A stretch of 64,000 bases of DNA from Ralstonia wenshanensis (GTDB lineage Bacteria; Pseudomonadota; Gammaproteobacteria; Burkholderiales; Burkholderiaceae), in the NCBI RefSeq assembly GCF_021173085.1, contig NZ_CP076413.1, forward strand, positions 1,302,001-1,366,000, given 5' to 3'. The translations under genes were made by a program, and so were the position numbers. The notes under the pieces are model-generated. The model was not told where the DNA came from. It saw only the letters and a list, made by a program, of their open reading frames with translations, and searched no databases. Positions 17,068-25,623 of this stretch are shown here, in pieces (positions within the stretch are counted from its first letter, which is position 1; each line of letters opens with the position of its first letter).

Positions 17068-17532
17068 TTACAGCGCGCGTACCGCCGCGAGGACATCATC
17101 CACATGGTTGGGCACTTTCACGCCGCGCCATTCCTTGCGCAGCACGCCCTTGCTGTCGATCAGGAATGTGCTGCGCTCGATGCCACGCACGTCCTTGCCG
17201 TACATCTTCTTCATCTTGATCGTGTCAAAGATGTTGCACACGGCTTCGTCGGCGTCGGAAATCAGCTCGAACGGCATCTCCAGTTTCGCCTTGAAGTTTT
17301 CGTGCGATTTCAGGCTGTCGCGCGAGATGCCGAACACCACGGCGCCGGCGGCTTCAAAGGCCTCGTACTGGTCGCGGAAGTTCATCGCCTCCGTGGTGCA
17401 GCCAGGGGTGTTGTCCTTCGGATAGAAATACAGCACGACGATCTTGCCGCGCTGCGATGCCGGCGAGAACGTGATGCCGCTGGTTGCCGGTGCGGAGAAA
17501 TCGGGAAGAGGCTGGTCGATCGTGACGGGCAT
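17068..17532 (-). CDS. bcp: Thioredoxin-dependent peroxiredoxin, BCP/PrxQ type
   Basis: This peroxiredoxin reduces hydrogen peroxide and organic peroxides. The 154 residues have the thioredoxin fold with peroxidatic Cys45 in KDNTPGCTTEA, and YFYPKD before it. A second Cys is further down (AVCNIF), not five residues after the first as in the classic E. coli arrangement, so it may be a 1-Cys or atypical 2-Cys enzyme. The start is the ATG at 17532 (MPVTIDQPLPDF); the frame is open upstream to 17586 without support. It is about 95 nt after arnD on the same strand and probably the last gene of that operon. Confidence 0.92.
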   Translation of the reverse strand: MPVTIDQPLPDFSAPATSGITFSPASQRGKIVVLYFYPKDNTPGCTTEAMNFRDQYEAFEAAGAVVFGISRDSLKSHENFKAKLEMPFELISDADEAVCNIFDTIKMKKMYGKDVRGIERSTFLIDSKGVLRKEWRGVKVPNHVDDVLAAVRAL

Positions 17533-17628
17533 GGTGTGTTCCGGAAAACCGCGAGGAGAGAGATGGGGAAGCTCGTGGACGGGCAAATCTGAGATACCGC
17601 GCCCGACGCCAACCGGAGATCGGAAAGA

Positions 17629-18522
17629 TCAGGCCGGCTGAACGATCAGGCTGCCGCTGCGGCCGGCAACTTCGCCCCATGTGACGGGCTGCACGGGCAG
17701 GGTACTGCGATCGAGCGTCGCGTAGTAATCGCCCATCGACCCTAGCCGATGGCCCTGCGCGCGCCAGCCTCGCAGCAACTCGCGGAAGATCGGGGCGAGT
17801 TTCTGCCCTTCAAGTTCTGCATGCAAGGTAAATACCTGGTCGCGGTCGGACTCCGTCATCTTCAGGATATGCCGGGCGACGTTATCGAGAGTGATGTTTT
17901 CCACGCCGATCAGTTCGTCCAGCGTGGGCAGCGTCGTCGGCAATTGCACGTGGTTCAGCGCTTTGCCATCAATGCTCGGGATGTACGGATGCGTGCCCCG
18001 GCCGTCGGAGGCGTAGGCCATGCCCCAGTTGTCGATCTGGCGGAACGCGTGGTCGTTCATCTGCCAGCCGGCGGCGCCGTGCGTCACGGGTGGCCGGCCG
18101 AACACCTGGATGAAACGTGCGTGTGCGGCGGTCATCTGGCGGGCCGTCCAGCTGGCATCGCGCTGGCGAACATTGTCTTGCCAGAGCACGTGGTCCCACG
18201 TGTGGATGCCGGTCTCGAAACCTGCCTCGGCGATGGCGCGCATTTCGGCAGCGGCTTTGCGGCCGATGTCGGGGCCTGGCAGCAACACGCCGTACATCAG
18301 CGTGCGAAGGCCGTAATGCTCGACGACTGACGTGCGGGAAACCTTTTTGAGGAAGCCGGGACGGAAGGCGCGGCGCAGCGCCCAGCCGGTGTGATCGGGG
18401 CCGAGGCTGAAGAGGAAGGTCGCGCCAGCCTCGTGCTCGCGCAGCATGCGCGCGAGGTTGGGCACGCCTTCGCGGGTGCCGCGCAGGGTGTCGACGTCGA
18501 TCTTGAGGACGATGAGAGCCAT
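17629..18522 (-). CDS. arnD: ArnD deformylase
   Basis: 4-deoxy-4-formamido-L-arabinose-phosphoundecaprenol deformylase acts at the cytoplasmic face of the inner membrane and removes the formyl group before flipping. It has 297 residues with a NodB-type polysaccharide deacetylase fold: metal-binding Asp in VLKIDVDTLRGTREGVP and the His pair in ETGIHTWDHVLWQ. THGAAGWQMN and YASDGRG follow the E. coli ArnD pattern. It lies downstream of the split arnA genes in the lipid A L-Ara4N operon. Confidence 0.93.
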   Translation of the reverse strand: MALIVLKIDVDTLRGTREGVPNLARMLREHEAGATFLFSLGPDHTGWALRRAFRPGFLKKVSRTSVVEHYGLRTLMYGVLLPGPDIGRKAAAEMRAIAEAGFETGIHTWDHVLWQDNVRQRDASWTARQMTAAHARFIQVFGRPPVTHGAAGWQMNDHAFRQIDNWGMAYASDGRGTHPYIPSIDGKALNHVQLPTTLPTLDELIGVENITLDNVARHILKMTESDRDQVFTLHAELEGQKLAPIFRELLRGWRAQGHRLGSMGDYYATLDRSTLPVQPVTWGEVAGRSGSLIVQPA

Positions 18523-18557
18523 GAACCTGCGCGGAAGGTGCGACTGAGATGCGGCTT

Positions 18558-19616
18558 TTACTTGTTGCCGTTGCCGTCTTCGACCAGGCTGCGGGCTTCA
18601 GCCACGTGCGTGCGATACGCTTCGAAGATGTTCGCCAGCGCGTCCTTCATCACGGTGGTCGGCTTCCAGCCGAGGTCTTCCATGGTGTTGGCGATCTTCG
18701 GTACGCGGTTCTGCACGTCCTGGTAGCCGGTGCCGTAGTAGGCGCCGGAGGTCGTTTCCACCAGTTGGACCTGCTTGGCGGTGTCTTTGTACTCGTCGAT
18801 CTGGGCGGCCTGTTCCAACATCATGTTGGCCAGTTCACGCACCGAGTAGTTGTTCGACGGGTTACCGATGTTGTAGATCTTGCCCGAGGCCACGCCGTCC
18901 TTGTTGGCAATGATGCGTACCAGCGCGTCGATGCCGTCATCGATATACGTGAAGGCGCGCTTCTGGCTGCCGCCGTCGACGAGCTTGATGTTCTCGCCGC
19001 GCACGATATGGCCGAGGAACTGCGTCACAACGCGCGACGAACCTTCCTTCGGGGTGTAGATCGAGTCGAGGCCCGGGCCGATCCAGTTGAACGGACGGAA
19101 CAGCGTGAAGTTCAGGCCTTCCATGCCGTAACCCCAGATCACGCGGTCCATCAACTGCTTCGAGCATGCGTAGATCCAGCGCGGCTTGTTGATCGGGCCA
19201 TAGATCAGCGGCGAGGCTTCCGGATCGAATTCCGAATCGCTGCACATGCCGTAGACCTCGGAGGTCGACGGGAAGACCAGGTGCTTGCCGTACTTGGCAG
19301 CCGAGCGAACGATCGGCAGGTTGGCTTCAAAGTCCAGCTCGAACACACGCAGCGGGTCTTTGACGTAGGTCGACGGCGTGGCAATGGCCACTAGCGGCAG
19401 GATCACGTCGCACTTCTTCACGTGATACTCGACCCACTCCTTGTTGATGGTGATGTCACCCTCGAAGAAGTGCATGCGCGGGTGGTTGACCAGGTCGCCC
19501 AAACGCTCGGTCTGCATGTCCATGCCATAGACCTCCCAATCGGTGGTCTCCAGGATGCGCTTGGACAGGTGGTGGCCGATGAAGCCGTTGACGCCGAGGA
19601 TCAGTACTTTTTTCAT
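18558..19616 (-). CDS. UDP-glucuronate decarboxylase (ArnA C-terminal half as a separate protein)
   Basis: This NAD-dependent short-chain dehydrogenase/reductase of 352 residues oxidatively decarboxylates UDP-GlcA to UDP-4-ketopentose. It has the Rossmann motif VLILGVNGFIGHHLSK, the catalytic PSTSEVYG serine and the YACSKQLMDRVIW Tyr-Lys pair. The conserved RPFNWIGPGLDSIY is close to the decarboxylase domain of E. coli ArnA. In enterobacteria this activity is fused to a formyltransferase; here the formyltransferase is a separate gene 16 nt upstream. Its place between arnD and that gene fits the L-Ara4N pathway. Confidence 0.92.
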   Translation of the reverse strand: MKKVLILGVNGFIGHHLSKRILETTDWEVYGMDMQTERLGDLVNHPRMHFFEGDITINKEWVEYHVKKCDVILPLVAIATPSTYVKDPLRVFELDFEANLPIVRSAAKYGKHLVFPSTSEVYGMCSDSEFDPEASPLIYGPINKPRWIYACSKQLMDRVIWGYGMEGLNFTLFRPFNWIGPGLDSIYTPKEGSSRVVTQFLGHIVRGENIKLVDGGSQKRAFTYIDDGIDALVRIIANKDGVASGKIYNIGNPSNNYSVRELANMMLEQAAQIDEYKDTAKQVQLVETTSGAYYGTGYQDVQNRVPKIANTMEDLGWKPTTVMKDALANIFEAYRTHVAEARSLVEDGNGNK

Positions 19617-19632
19617 GAAGGCAAACTCAAGA

Positions 19633-20574
19633 TCAGGAGAGGGCGAGCTGGCTGGCGAGCTGCTGCGCGGTCACGACAGATGTTCCGCTGGCAGCTTGGG
19701 GCTCGACGCGCCAGAGCTCGTGAATGGCGATGGCTCCCCCATCGCCGCACACGCCGAACATCGCATTATCCACGACGTGCAAGCCCGGCGGCAAATTCGT
19801 AAAGGTTTGGTGCGCCAGACGGGCCCGCGCGACAACGTAGCGTTCGCTGCCCGCGTCCGTAAAGGCACCGGGGTAGGGCGGCGCCACTGCACGGATCAGG
19901 TTATAGACCTGCTGGGCCGGTTTGGACCAGTCGATGCGGCCGTCTTCGGGTTTGCGGCCGCCGAAATAGCTACCGTTGGCCAGCACGTTCGGGTGCTGCG
20001 GAATGTGCCCGGCAATCATCGCGGGAAGCGCACGCCACAGGGTTTGCTCTGCCGCAACAGTGGCCTTTTCGAACACTTCGTGCGAGGTGTCGTCTGGCAG
20101 GATCGGCACGATAGTCTGGTCGACGATGTAGCCCGCATCCGGCTTTTCGACCATTTCGTGCAGGGTGGCGCCGGTTTCGGTCTCGCCGTGCAGCACCGCC
20201 CAGTTGATGGGCACGCGGCCGCGGTACTTGGGGAGCAGCGAACCGTGCATGTTGAACGCGCCGAATTTGGCGAGGCTCAACAGGCGCATCGGGATCATGT
20301 GCCGGTAATAGAACGAAAAGATGAAGTCCGGCGCAATCGCGGCGATCCGGGCGTGCAGATCTTCGCCGTTTGCGTTGTCCGGCGTGATGTACGGGATACC
20401 CAGTTCCTGTGCGGTGGCGCGCACGCTGCCGAACCAGATGTTCTCGGCGGCGTTGTCCTCGTGCGTGACAACGAGTTCAACCTGAATGCCACGCGCTGCC
20501 AGCACGCGCAGGCAGCGTACGCCGACGTTGTGATACGCGAAAACGACGGCTCGCCGCTTGAGCTGCGAACTCAT
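19633..20574 (-). CDS. UDP-L-Ara4N formyltransferase (ArnA N-terminal half as a separate protein)
   Basis: The 313-residue protein transfers a formyl group from 10-formyl-THF to UDP-4-amino-4-deoxy-L-arabinose. Motifs are AVVFAYHNVGVRCLRVL at the N-terminus, the catalytic Asn/His/Asp set in GAFNMHGSLLPKYRGRVPI with NWAVLHGETETGATLHEM, and a C-terminal OB-like extension. It overlaps the 3' end of arnC by 4 nt (20571-20574), showing translational coupling. The two halves of ArnA are encoded apart, as in some other Burkholderiales. Confidence 0.92.
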   Translation of the reverse strand: MSSQLKRRAVVFAYHNVGVRCLRVLAARGIQVELVVTHEDNAAENIWFGSVRATAQELGIPYITPDNANGEDLHARIAAIAPDFIFSFYYRHMIPMRLLSLAKFGAFNMHGSLLPKYRGRVPINWAVLHGETETGATLHEMVEKPDAGYIVDQTIVPILPDDTSHEVFEKATVAAEQTLWRALPAMIAGHIPQHPNVLANGSYFGGRKPEDGRIDWSKPAQQVYNLIRAVAPPYPGAFTDAGSERYVVARARLAHQTFTNLPPGLHVVDNAMFGVCGDGGAIAIHELWRVEPQAASGTSVVTAQQLASQLALS

Positions 20575-21566
20575 GCAACACCCCGCTGCGAGCCAGTCTT
20601 CATATCGGCGGCGCCGGCTTCATGCAGGTGGGGCGTTTCTTCCAGCACACCCTGCACCAGATAGCGCGGGCGCTCGCGCACCTGTTGATAGATGCGGCCG
20701 ATGTATTCGCCCAGCAAGCCGATGCCGAACAACAGCACGCCCATCAGGAAGAACGTGATGGCGAACAGGGTGAACACGCCCTGGACTTCCGCGCCCAGGA
20801 TGAAGCGCCGCACCACCAGCAGGATGAACAAAACCGCCGACGCCAGCGACAGCAGCATCCCGATCGCCGAGAACCATTGCAGCGGCACGACCGAGAAGCC
20901 CGTCACCAGATCGAAGTTCAAGCGCACGAGCTTGTACAGCGAGTACTTCGACTCGCCGGCGAAGCGCTCTTCGTGGTCGACTTCGATTTCGGTCGGGTTC
21001 TTGCTGAACGTGTAGGCCAGTGCCGGGATGAAGGTGTTGACTTCGCGGCAGCGGTTGATGGTATCAACGATGGTCCGGCTGTAGGCCCGCAGCATGCAGC
21101 CCTGGTCGGTCATCTTGATGTGCGTGATGCGTTCGCGCAGCGAATTCATGGCACGCGATGCGGTGCGGCGGAACCAGCTGTCCTGGCGCACGCGCCGAAT
21201 GGTGCCGACGTAGTCGTAGCCTTCGTCGAGCTTTTCGACCAGGCGGCCGATTTCCTCCGGCGGGTTCTGCAGGTCGGCATCGAGCGTAACGACGCGTTCG
21301 CCACGCGCATGTTCGAAGCCGGCCAGGATGGCCATGTGCTGGCCGTAGTTGCCGTTGAACAGCACGACGCGCGTGCTGTCCGGGCGCGCCCGGAATTGCT
21401 CGGCCAGCATGGCGGCGGAGCGGTCGCGGCTGCCGTCATTGACGAACACGACTTCATACGAAATGCCGAGCGCGTCGAGTGCGGGATACAGGCGCGCAAA
21501 CAGCGCGGCGAGCCCGTCTTCTTCGTTGTAAACCGGAATGACGACCGAGAGAGCGGGTGTCTTCAT
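20571..21566 (-). CDS. arnC: ArnC undecaprenyl-phosphate L-Ara4FN transferase
   Basis: ArnC moves 4-formamido-arabinose from UDP to undecaprenyl phosphate at the inner membrane. The 331-residue family 2 glycosyltransferase has SVVIPVYNEEDGL and VVFVNDGSRDRS at the N-terminus and TLDADLQNPPEEI (DxD-like), then SLRERITHIKMTDQGCMLRA. Two C-terminal membrane helices lie at about 235-310. The start is the ATG at 21566; the long upstream frame is out of context. It ends by overlapping the formyltransferase gene. Confidence 0.94.
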   Translation of the reverse strand: MKTPALSVVIPVYNEEDGLAALFARLYPALDALGISYEVVFVNDGSRDRSAAMLAEQFRARPDSTRVVLFNGNYGQHMAILAGFEHARGERVVTLDADLQNPPEEIGRLVEKLDEGYDYVGTIRRVRQDSWFRRTASRAMNSLRERITHIKMTDQGCMLRAYSRTIVDTINRCREVNTFIPALAYTFSKNPTEIEVDHEERFAGESKYSLYKLVRLNFDLVTGFSVVPLQWFSAIGMLLSLASAVLFILLVVRRFILGAEVQGVFTLFAITFFLMGVLLFGIGLLGEYIGRIYQQVRERPRYLVQGVLEETPHLHEAGAADMKTGSQRGVA

Positions 21567-21573
21567 TATTGGA

Positions 21574-22734
21574 TTATTGGTACTGGGCGCAAAGTTGGCG
21601 GACCGCGCTGACCACGCGATCCACATCGGAATCTTCCATGCCGGCAAACATCGGCAGCGTAACGATGGCACGGCCAATGCGTTCGGCCACCGGAAACATG
21701 CCCGGCTTCCAGCCGAGTTCGCGATAGAGCTTGAACAGGTGGATGGGCGGGTAGTGCACGCCCGCGCCAATGCCTAGCGCCTTCAGGCCAGCCATGAACC
21801 CGGCGCGATCGACCTTCAGGCGATCCAGTGGCAGCACGATCTGGAACATGTGCCAGTTGGTGTGCGTGAAGTCCTCTACCGGCAGTTCAACGCCGAACGA
21901 CTCGATGTCTGCGGCGCGCATGCCGGCAAAGTAACGGCGGGCCAGGGCAGCGCGGCGTGCAGTCACGGCTTCGAGCTGAGCGAACTGGCCCAGGCCGATC
22001 GCGGCATTCACGTCGGTCAGGTTGAACTTGCCGCCCACCAAGTCGACTTCCATGCCGTCGAAGCCAGTGCGCACGACGCCTTGCAGGCGATATTTCTCGG
22101 CCAGCACGGCTTCTTCTGGCGTATTGAGCACCAGCGCGCCGCCTTCGATGGTGGTGATGTTCTTGTTTGCCTGAAAGCTGAAGCTGACGAGGTCGCCGAT
22201 CTCGCCGATGCGCTTGTCGCCCCAGCGCGAACCAATGGCCTGTGCGGCGTCTTCCACTACGCGCAGCTTGTGGCGGCGGGCGATGTCGTACAGACGGTCC
22301 ATGTCGACGGGCAGCCCCGACAGATAGACTGGAATGATCGCCTTGGTGCGCGGCGTGATGGCGGCCTCGACCTTGTCCAGATCGATGTTGCGTGTCACTG
22401 GGTCGATGTCGACGAAGACCGGCTTGGCGCCGACGGTCAGGACCACGTTGGATGTGGCGACCCACGAGATCGGCGTGGTGATCACCTCATCGCCTGGGCC
22501 GATGCCGGCAATGCGCAGCGCGACTTCCATCGTGGCCGTGCCGTTGGCGAATGTGCGGACGATGCGGCCACCGAAGTACTCCGACAGCGCGGCTTCGAAT
22601 GCGGCAACCTTGGGGCCCGAGGTGATCCAACCCGAGCGCAGCACGTCGGCCACGGCGGCGATGGTCGCCTCGTCAATGGTCGGGCGTACGAAGGGCAGAA
22701 ACGGCAATTCGGCAGTGGCGGTGGTTTGCGTCAT
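21574..22734 (-). CDS. arnB: ArnB UDP-4-amino-4-deoxy-L-arabinose aminotransferase
   Basis: This PLP-dependent aminotransferase (DegT/DnrJ/EryC1 family) makes UDP-L-Ara4N from the 4-keto sugar using glutamate. The 386 residues include SGWITSGPKVAAFE, VVEDAAQAIGSRWG and the PLP-lysine segment SFSFQANKNITTIEGG, then VHYPPIHLFKLYREL. I use the ATG at 22734 (MTQTTATAELPFLPF); no strong Shine-Dalgarno is seen. It ends 7 nt before arnC, so it is in the same operon. Confidence 0.94.
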   Translation of the reverse strand: MTQTTATAELPFLPFVRPTIDEATIAAVADVLRSGWITSGPKVAAFEAALSEYFGGRIVRTFANGTATMEVALRIAGIGPGDEVITTPISWVATSNVVLTVGAKPVFVDIDPVTRNIDLDKVEAAITPRTKAIIPVYLSGLPVDMDRLYDIARRHKLRVVEDAAQAIGSRWGDKRIGEIGDLVSFSFQANKNITTIEGGALVLNTPEEAVLAEKYRLQGVVRTGFDGMEVDLVGGKFNLTDVNAAIGLGQFAQLEAVTARRAALARRYFAGMRAADIESFGVELPVEDFTHTNWHMFQIVLPLDRLKVDRAGFMAGLKALGIGAGVHYPPIHLFKLYRELGWKPGMFPVAERIGRAIVTLPMFAGMEDSDVDRVVSAVRQLCAQYQ

Positions 22735-22774
22735 GACTTGAATGAAGTTGGGTGCTGGGCGCGGGCACATCGGC

Positions 22775-23146
22775 TCACGAGCGGGCCAGCACAAGTACGC
22801 CGACGAGGATGATGGCGATGCCGATCAGGCGCTGCACCGTCAGCACTTCGCCAAACAGATACCACGCCAGGACGGCGTTGACCACGTAGCCCAGGGAGAG
22901 CATCGGATACGCGATGGTCACATCCACGCGCGACAGGCCGAGAATCCACACCACCACCGAGATGACGTAGCACGACAGCCCGCCAATGATGGGCCACTGC
23001 GTTGCAAGCTTGATGCCGATCGGCAGAATGTTGTCGGCCGAAAACGCAAAGCGGCCGATGTTGTTGACGCCCGCCTTGAGTAGCAACTGAGCGCAGGCAT
23101 TGAGCATGACGCCCGTCAGGATCAGCCCGAAAGTGACCAGATTCAT
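22775..23146 (-). CDS. Small multidrug-resistance-fold membrane protein, ArnE/ArnF-like flippase subunit
   Basis: The 123-residue protein has four transmembrane helices in the EmrE/EamA half-unit fold (MNLVTFGLILTGVMLNACAQ, WPIIGGLSCYVISVVVWILG, PMLSLGYVVNAVLAWYLFGE). In enterobacteria ArnE and ArnF together flip undecaprenyl-P-L-Ara4N across the inner membrane. Only one such gene is visible here, so it may act as a homodimer or with a partner elsewhere. It lies between arnT and arnB on the same strand. Confidence 0.85.
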   Translation of the reverse strand: MNLVTFGLILTGVMLNACAQLLLKAGVNNIGRFAFSADNILPIGIKLATQWPIIGGLSCYVISVVVWILGLSRVDVTIAYPMLSLGYVVNAVLAWYLFGEVLTVQRLIGIAIILVGVLVLARS

Positions 23147-23272
23147 GTGTTCTTTTGATGTTTTGCAGACTGCGGCGGCTTCCCCGTGCGGATGTTCTCA
23201 ATCCCGCCGCCGGGGCGCATGTTACGACAATTCCGCTTGCACGCCCCTTTCGGCAATCCGTAGCGGTGAAAC

Positions 23273-24943
23273 CTAGTTGCGCCGGACGATCACACGGCGG
23301 GCATCGCGGGCGATCACGATCATCGGTACGCCCTCGGCTGCCAGCCGGTCATAGGTGCCCGGACCCATCATGGCAACGGCCTGACCGCCGGCTTTCCAGC
23401 GCGCCACGAAGGCTTCGGTGGTCGGCACCCACTTGGCCGGCTCCTGTTTGACGCCAAATGCCAGTTCATCGGGCTCCTGCACCATGATGGTGGGCCGGCC
23501 GAGGTAAAACGGCATTGTATGGTCCAGGCGCTCCACCGCATAGAACGGCACGTCGGGCTTGAGCCACGGCCTGACCGCGGCCACGAGATCGATACCCGAC
23601 ATGGAGCGCCCGAAGGCTTCGTGACCCAGCGTGGCCGCTGTAAACGTCAAGAACCACGCGCAAGCAAACGCGGCCACGCTTTCGAAGCGCCTGCCTGCCA
23701 AGCGAAGTGCCAGCCACGTGAAGCCTGCTCCAGCCGCGAACGCCACGGCCAGGAACATCGCAAATCGGGAAAATACGGCGTTCGGGTACATGTCCGACGA
23801 CATGGTTGCCACGTAACCGCTGGCCGCGAGACCGACCACCGCCAGCGCCAGGAAGGCCTTGAGCTGCCAGCGCCATGCGCGCTCGCTGGTGTGCTCCAGC
23901 ACCAGGGCTGCCAGAATCGCCAGCGCGGGGATGATCGGGAAGATATAGCCCGGCAGCTTCGAATCCGAAATGCTGAAAAACGCGAAGATGAGGATGGCCC
24001 ACAGGCCTAGCATGAGCGTGGGGCGGAAACCATTCCTGGCGGTTTCACCACGTGCAAGGGTCAGGCGTGCGGCACCGGGCAATTGAGCAAGCCACGGCAG
24101 GAAGCCGGCCACCAGCAATGGCACGAAGTACCAAAGCGGCGCATTTCGGTTATGCACGGTCGACGTGAAACGCTGGAAATGCTCGTGCACGAAGAAAAAC
24201 CACGCGAATTCCGGGTTGCGTATGGAGATCAAGACGAACCACGGCGCGCCGACGGCAAAGAAGATGATCAGCCCGCTCACCAGATGCAATCGTTTCCACA
24301 GGGCCCAGTCGCGCGCGACCAACGTGTAGACCACCAGCACAAAACCCGGCAGGACCACGCCGATGAGGCCCTTGCTCAGCACTGCCAGCGCCATGGATGC
24401 CCAGCAGGCCCACATCCAGCGGCGTTGTTGAGCGCGTGTGGCATCCGGATGCTGCGCGATCAGTAGCGCACCCAACGCCATCGTCATGCAGCCGGCCACG
24501 CCCATGTCGAGCGAATTGAAGTGCGAGCCTACGTTCCACAGAGGCGCGCTCACGAGCACCAGCCCGCTGATGACGGCCGTCCGCTTGCCCCACCAACGCG
24601 CCGCCGCCAGCATCGTGAAAACAATGCCGACGATGCCGGAGAGCGCCGTGAACAGCCGCGCCTGCCAGTCGCCGATGCCGAAGAGCGTGTAGGCGAGTGC
24701 GGTGCCCCACATCTGCAGTGGCGGCTTCTCAAAATATTTCAGAGCGTTGTACCGGATGGTCACCCAGTCGCCGGAGACGAACATCTCGCGCGCGATTTCA
24801 GCGTAGCGGCCTTCGTCGGTGGGAATCAGGTGCCGGTAGCCCAGCGTGCCGAGCCAGACGGCCAGGAACGCAGCAGCCAGGAGCCAAAGGGAGGCGTCGC
24901 GCCAGGGCAGGGTGGGCGCTTGAGCGGTGCGGTCGATCGGCAT
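23273..24943 (-). CDS. arnT: ArnT lipid A L-Ara4N transferase
   Basis: ArnT transfers 4-amino-4-deoxy-L-arabinose from undecaprenyl phosphate to lipid A phosphate on the periplasmic side, lowering the negative charge and giving cationic-peptide resistance. The 556 residues match the usual length of about 550. The PMT-type N-terminus has the catalytic-loop acidic pair in HLIPTDEGRYAEIAREM, then WVTIRYNALKYFEKPPLQMW. About 12 hydrophobic segments precede a periplasmic C-terminal domain. Only 4 nt separate it from the upstream Mth938-type gene. Confidence 0.93.
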   Translation of the reverse strand: MPIDRTAQAPTLPWRDASLWLLAAAFLAVWLGTLGYRHLIPTDEGRYAEIAREMFVSGDWVTIRYNALKYFEKPPLQMWGTALAYTLFGIGDWQARLFTALSGIVGIVFTMLAAARWWGKRTAVISGLVLVSAPLWNVGSHFNSLDMGVAGCMTMALGALLIAQHPDATRAQQRRWMWACWASMALAVLSKGLIGVVLPGFVLVVYTLVARDWALWKRLHLVSGLIIFFAVGAPWFVLISIRNPEFAWFFFVHEHFQRFTSTVHNRNAPLWYFVPLLVAGFLPWLAQLPGAARLTLARGETARNGFRPTLMLGLWAILIFAFFSISDSKLPGYIFPIIPALAILAALVLEHTSERAWRWQLKAFLALAVVGLAASGYVATMSSDMYPNAVFSRFAMFLAVAFAAGAGFTWLALRLAGRRFESVAAFACAWFLTFTAATLGHEAFGRSMSGIDLVAAVRPWLKPDVPFYAVERLDHTMPFYLGRPTIMVQEPDELAFGVKQEPAKWVPTTEAFVARWKAGGQAVAMMGPGTYDRLAAEGVPMIVIARDARRVIVRRN

Positions 24944-24947
24944 GCGG

Positions 24948-25352
24948 TCAGGCGCGCTCGATCAGTAGGGCGGCGGCCACTTTACGGCCTTCCAGCATCA
25001 GGATGTTGTACGTGCGGCCGGCGGCCTGCAGGTCCATGGCGTCCACGCCGATGCGCTTTTCGGTAAGCGGCACCGTCAGCCGCGGGTGCGGGAAGCGCAG
25101 CTTGTTGCCCGTCCCGAAGATCACCACTTCGGCCCCCAGTTCAAGCACGCGCGCGAAATGCTCGGGCGTCAGATCCTCAAAGCGCGACACATCCCACGGC
25201 ACCACGGCGCCCTCGGGCATCACCAGCACGGAGTGCTCGTAGCGCACCTTGTTGATTTCGATATAGCCGTCGCCATAGCCGGTAACGGTATTGAGAATGG
25301 TCGACGAATCGGATGAATGGAGCTTCAAGGCGGGAATCCCATCGGGCGCCAT
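24948..25352 (-). CDS. Mth938-domain (NDUFAF3-like) protein
   Basis: The 134-residue single-domain protein contains YGDGYIEINKVRYEHSVLVM, VIFGTGNKLRFPHPRLTVPL and AGRTYNILMLEGRKVAAALL. These are the hallmarks of the Mth938/DUF498 fold related to the complex I assembly factor NDUFAF3. Its bacterial role is unknown. It is the first gene on the arn transcript, 4 nt before arnT, and diverges from the aminotransferase gene. No Shine-Dalgarno is visible before the ATG at 25352. Confidence 0.85.
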   Translation of the reverse strand: MAPDGIPALKLHSSDSSTILNTVTGYGDGYIEINKVRYEHSVLVMPEGAVVPWDVSRFEDLTPEHFARVLELGAEVVIFGTGNKLRFPHPRLTVPLTEKRIGVDAMDLQAAGRTYNILMLEGRKVAAALLIERA

Positions 25353-25623
25353 GGCGGCGGCGCATGGTGCGGCACGCTGGCTAGGGCGCTAGGTTTCAGA
25401 CTGCGGGCAGGTTTCGCTGCGTTGCAAAAATGCCCGCCTAAGTCTGTCATAATGGGCTAAATTATATCTTTTTCTCTCCTTCGCCCGCCGCGCCATAAGC
25501 GATGTCCGGCAAGGAATAGCGTAGCGGCGCCTGCCGCTGTGTGGCGTTACCGTCGCCGCTTTGCTGCGCCACAGAATGCCCCGTAGTCCAGCCCGTTCAA
25601 CGTCGCCCATCGCCGCCTTGCCC

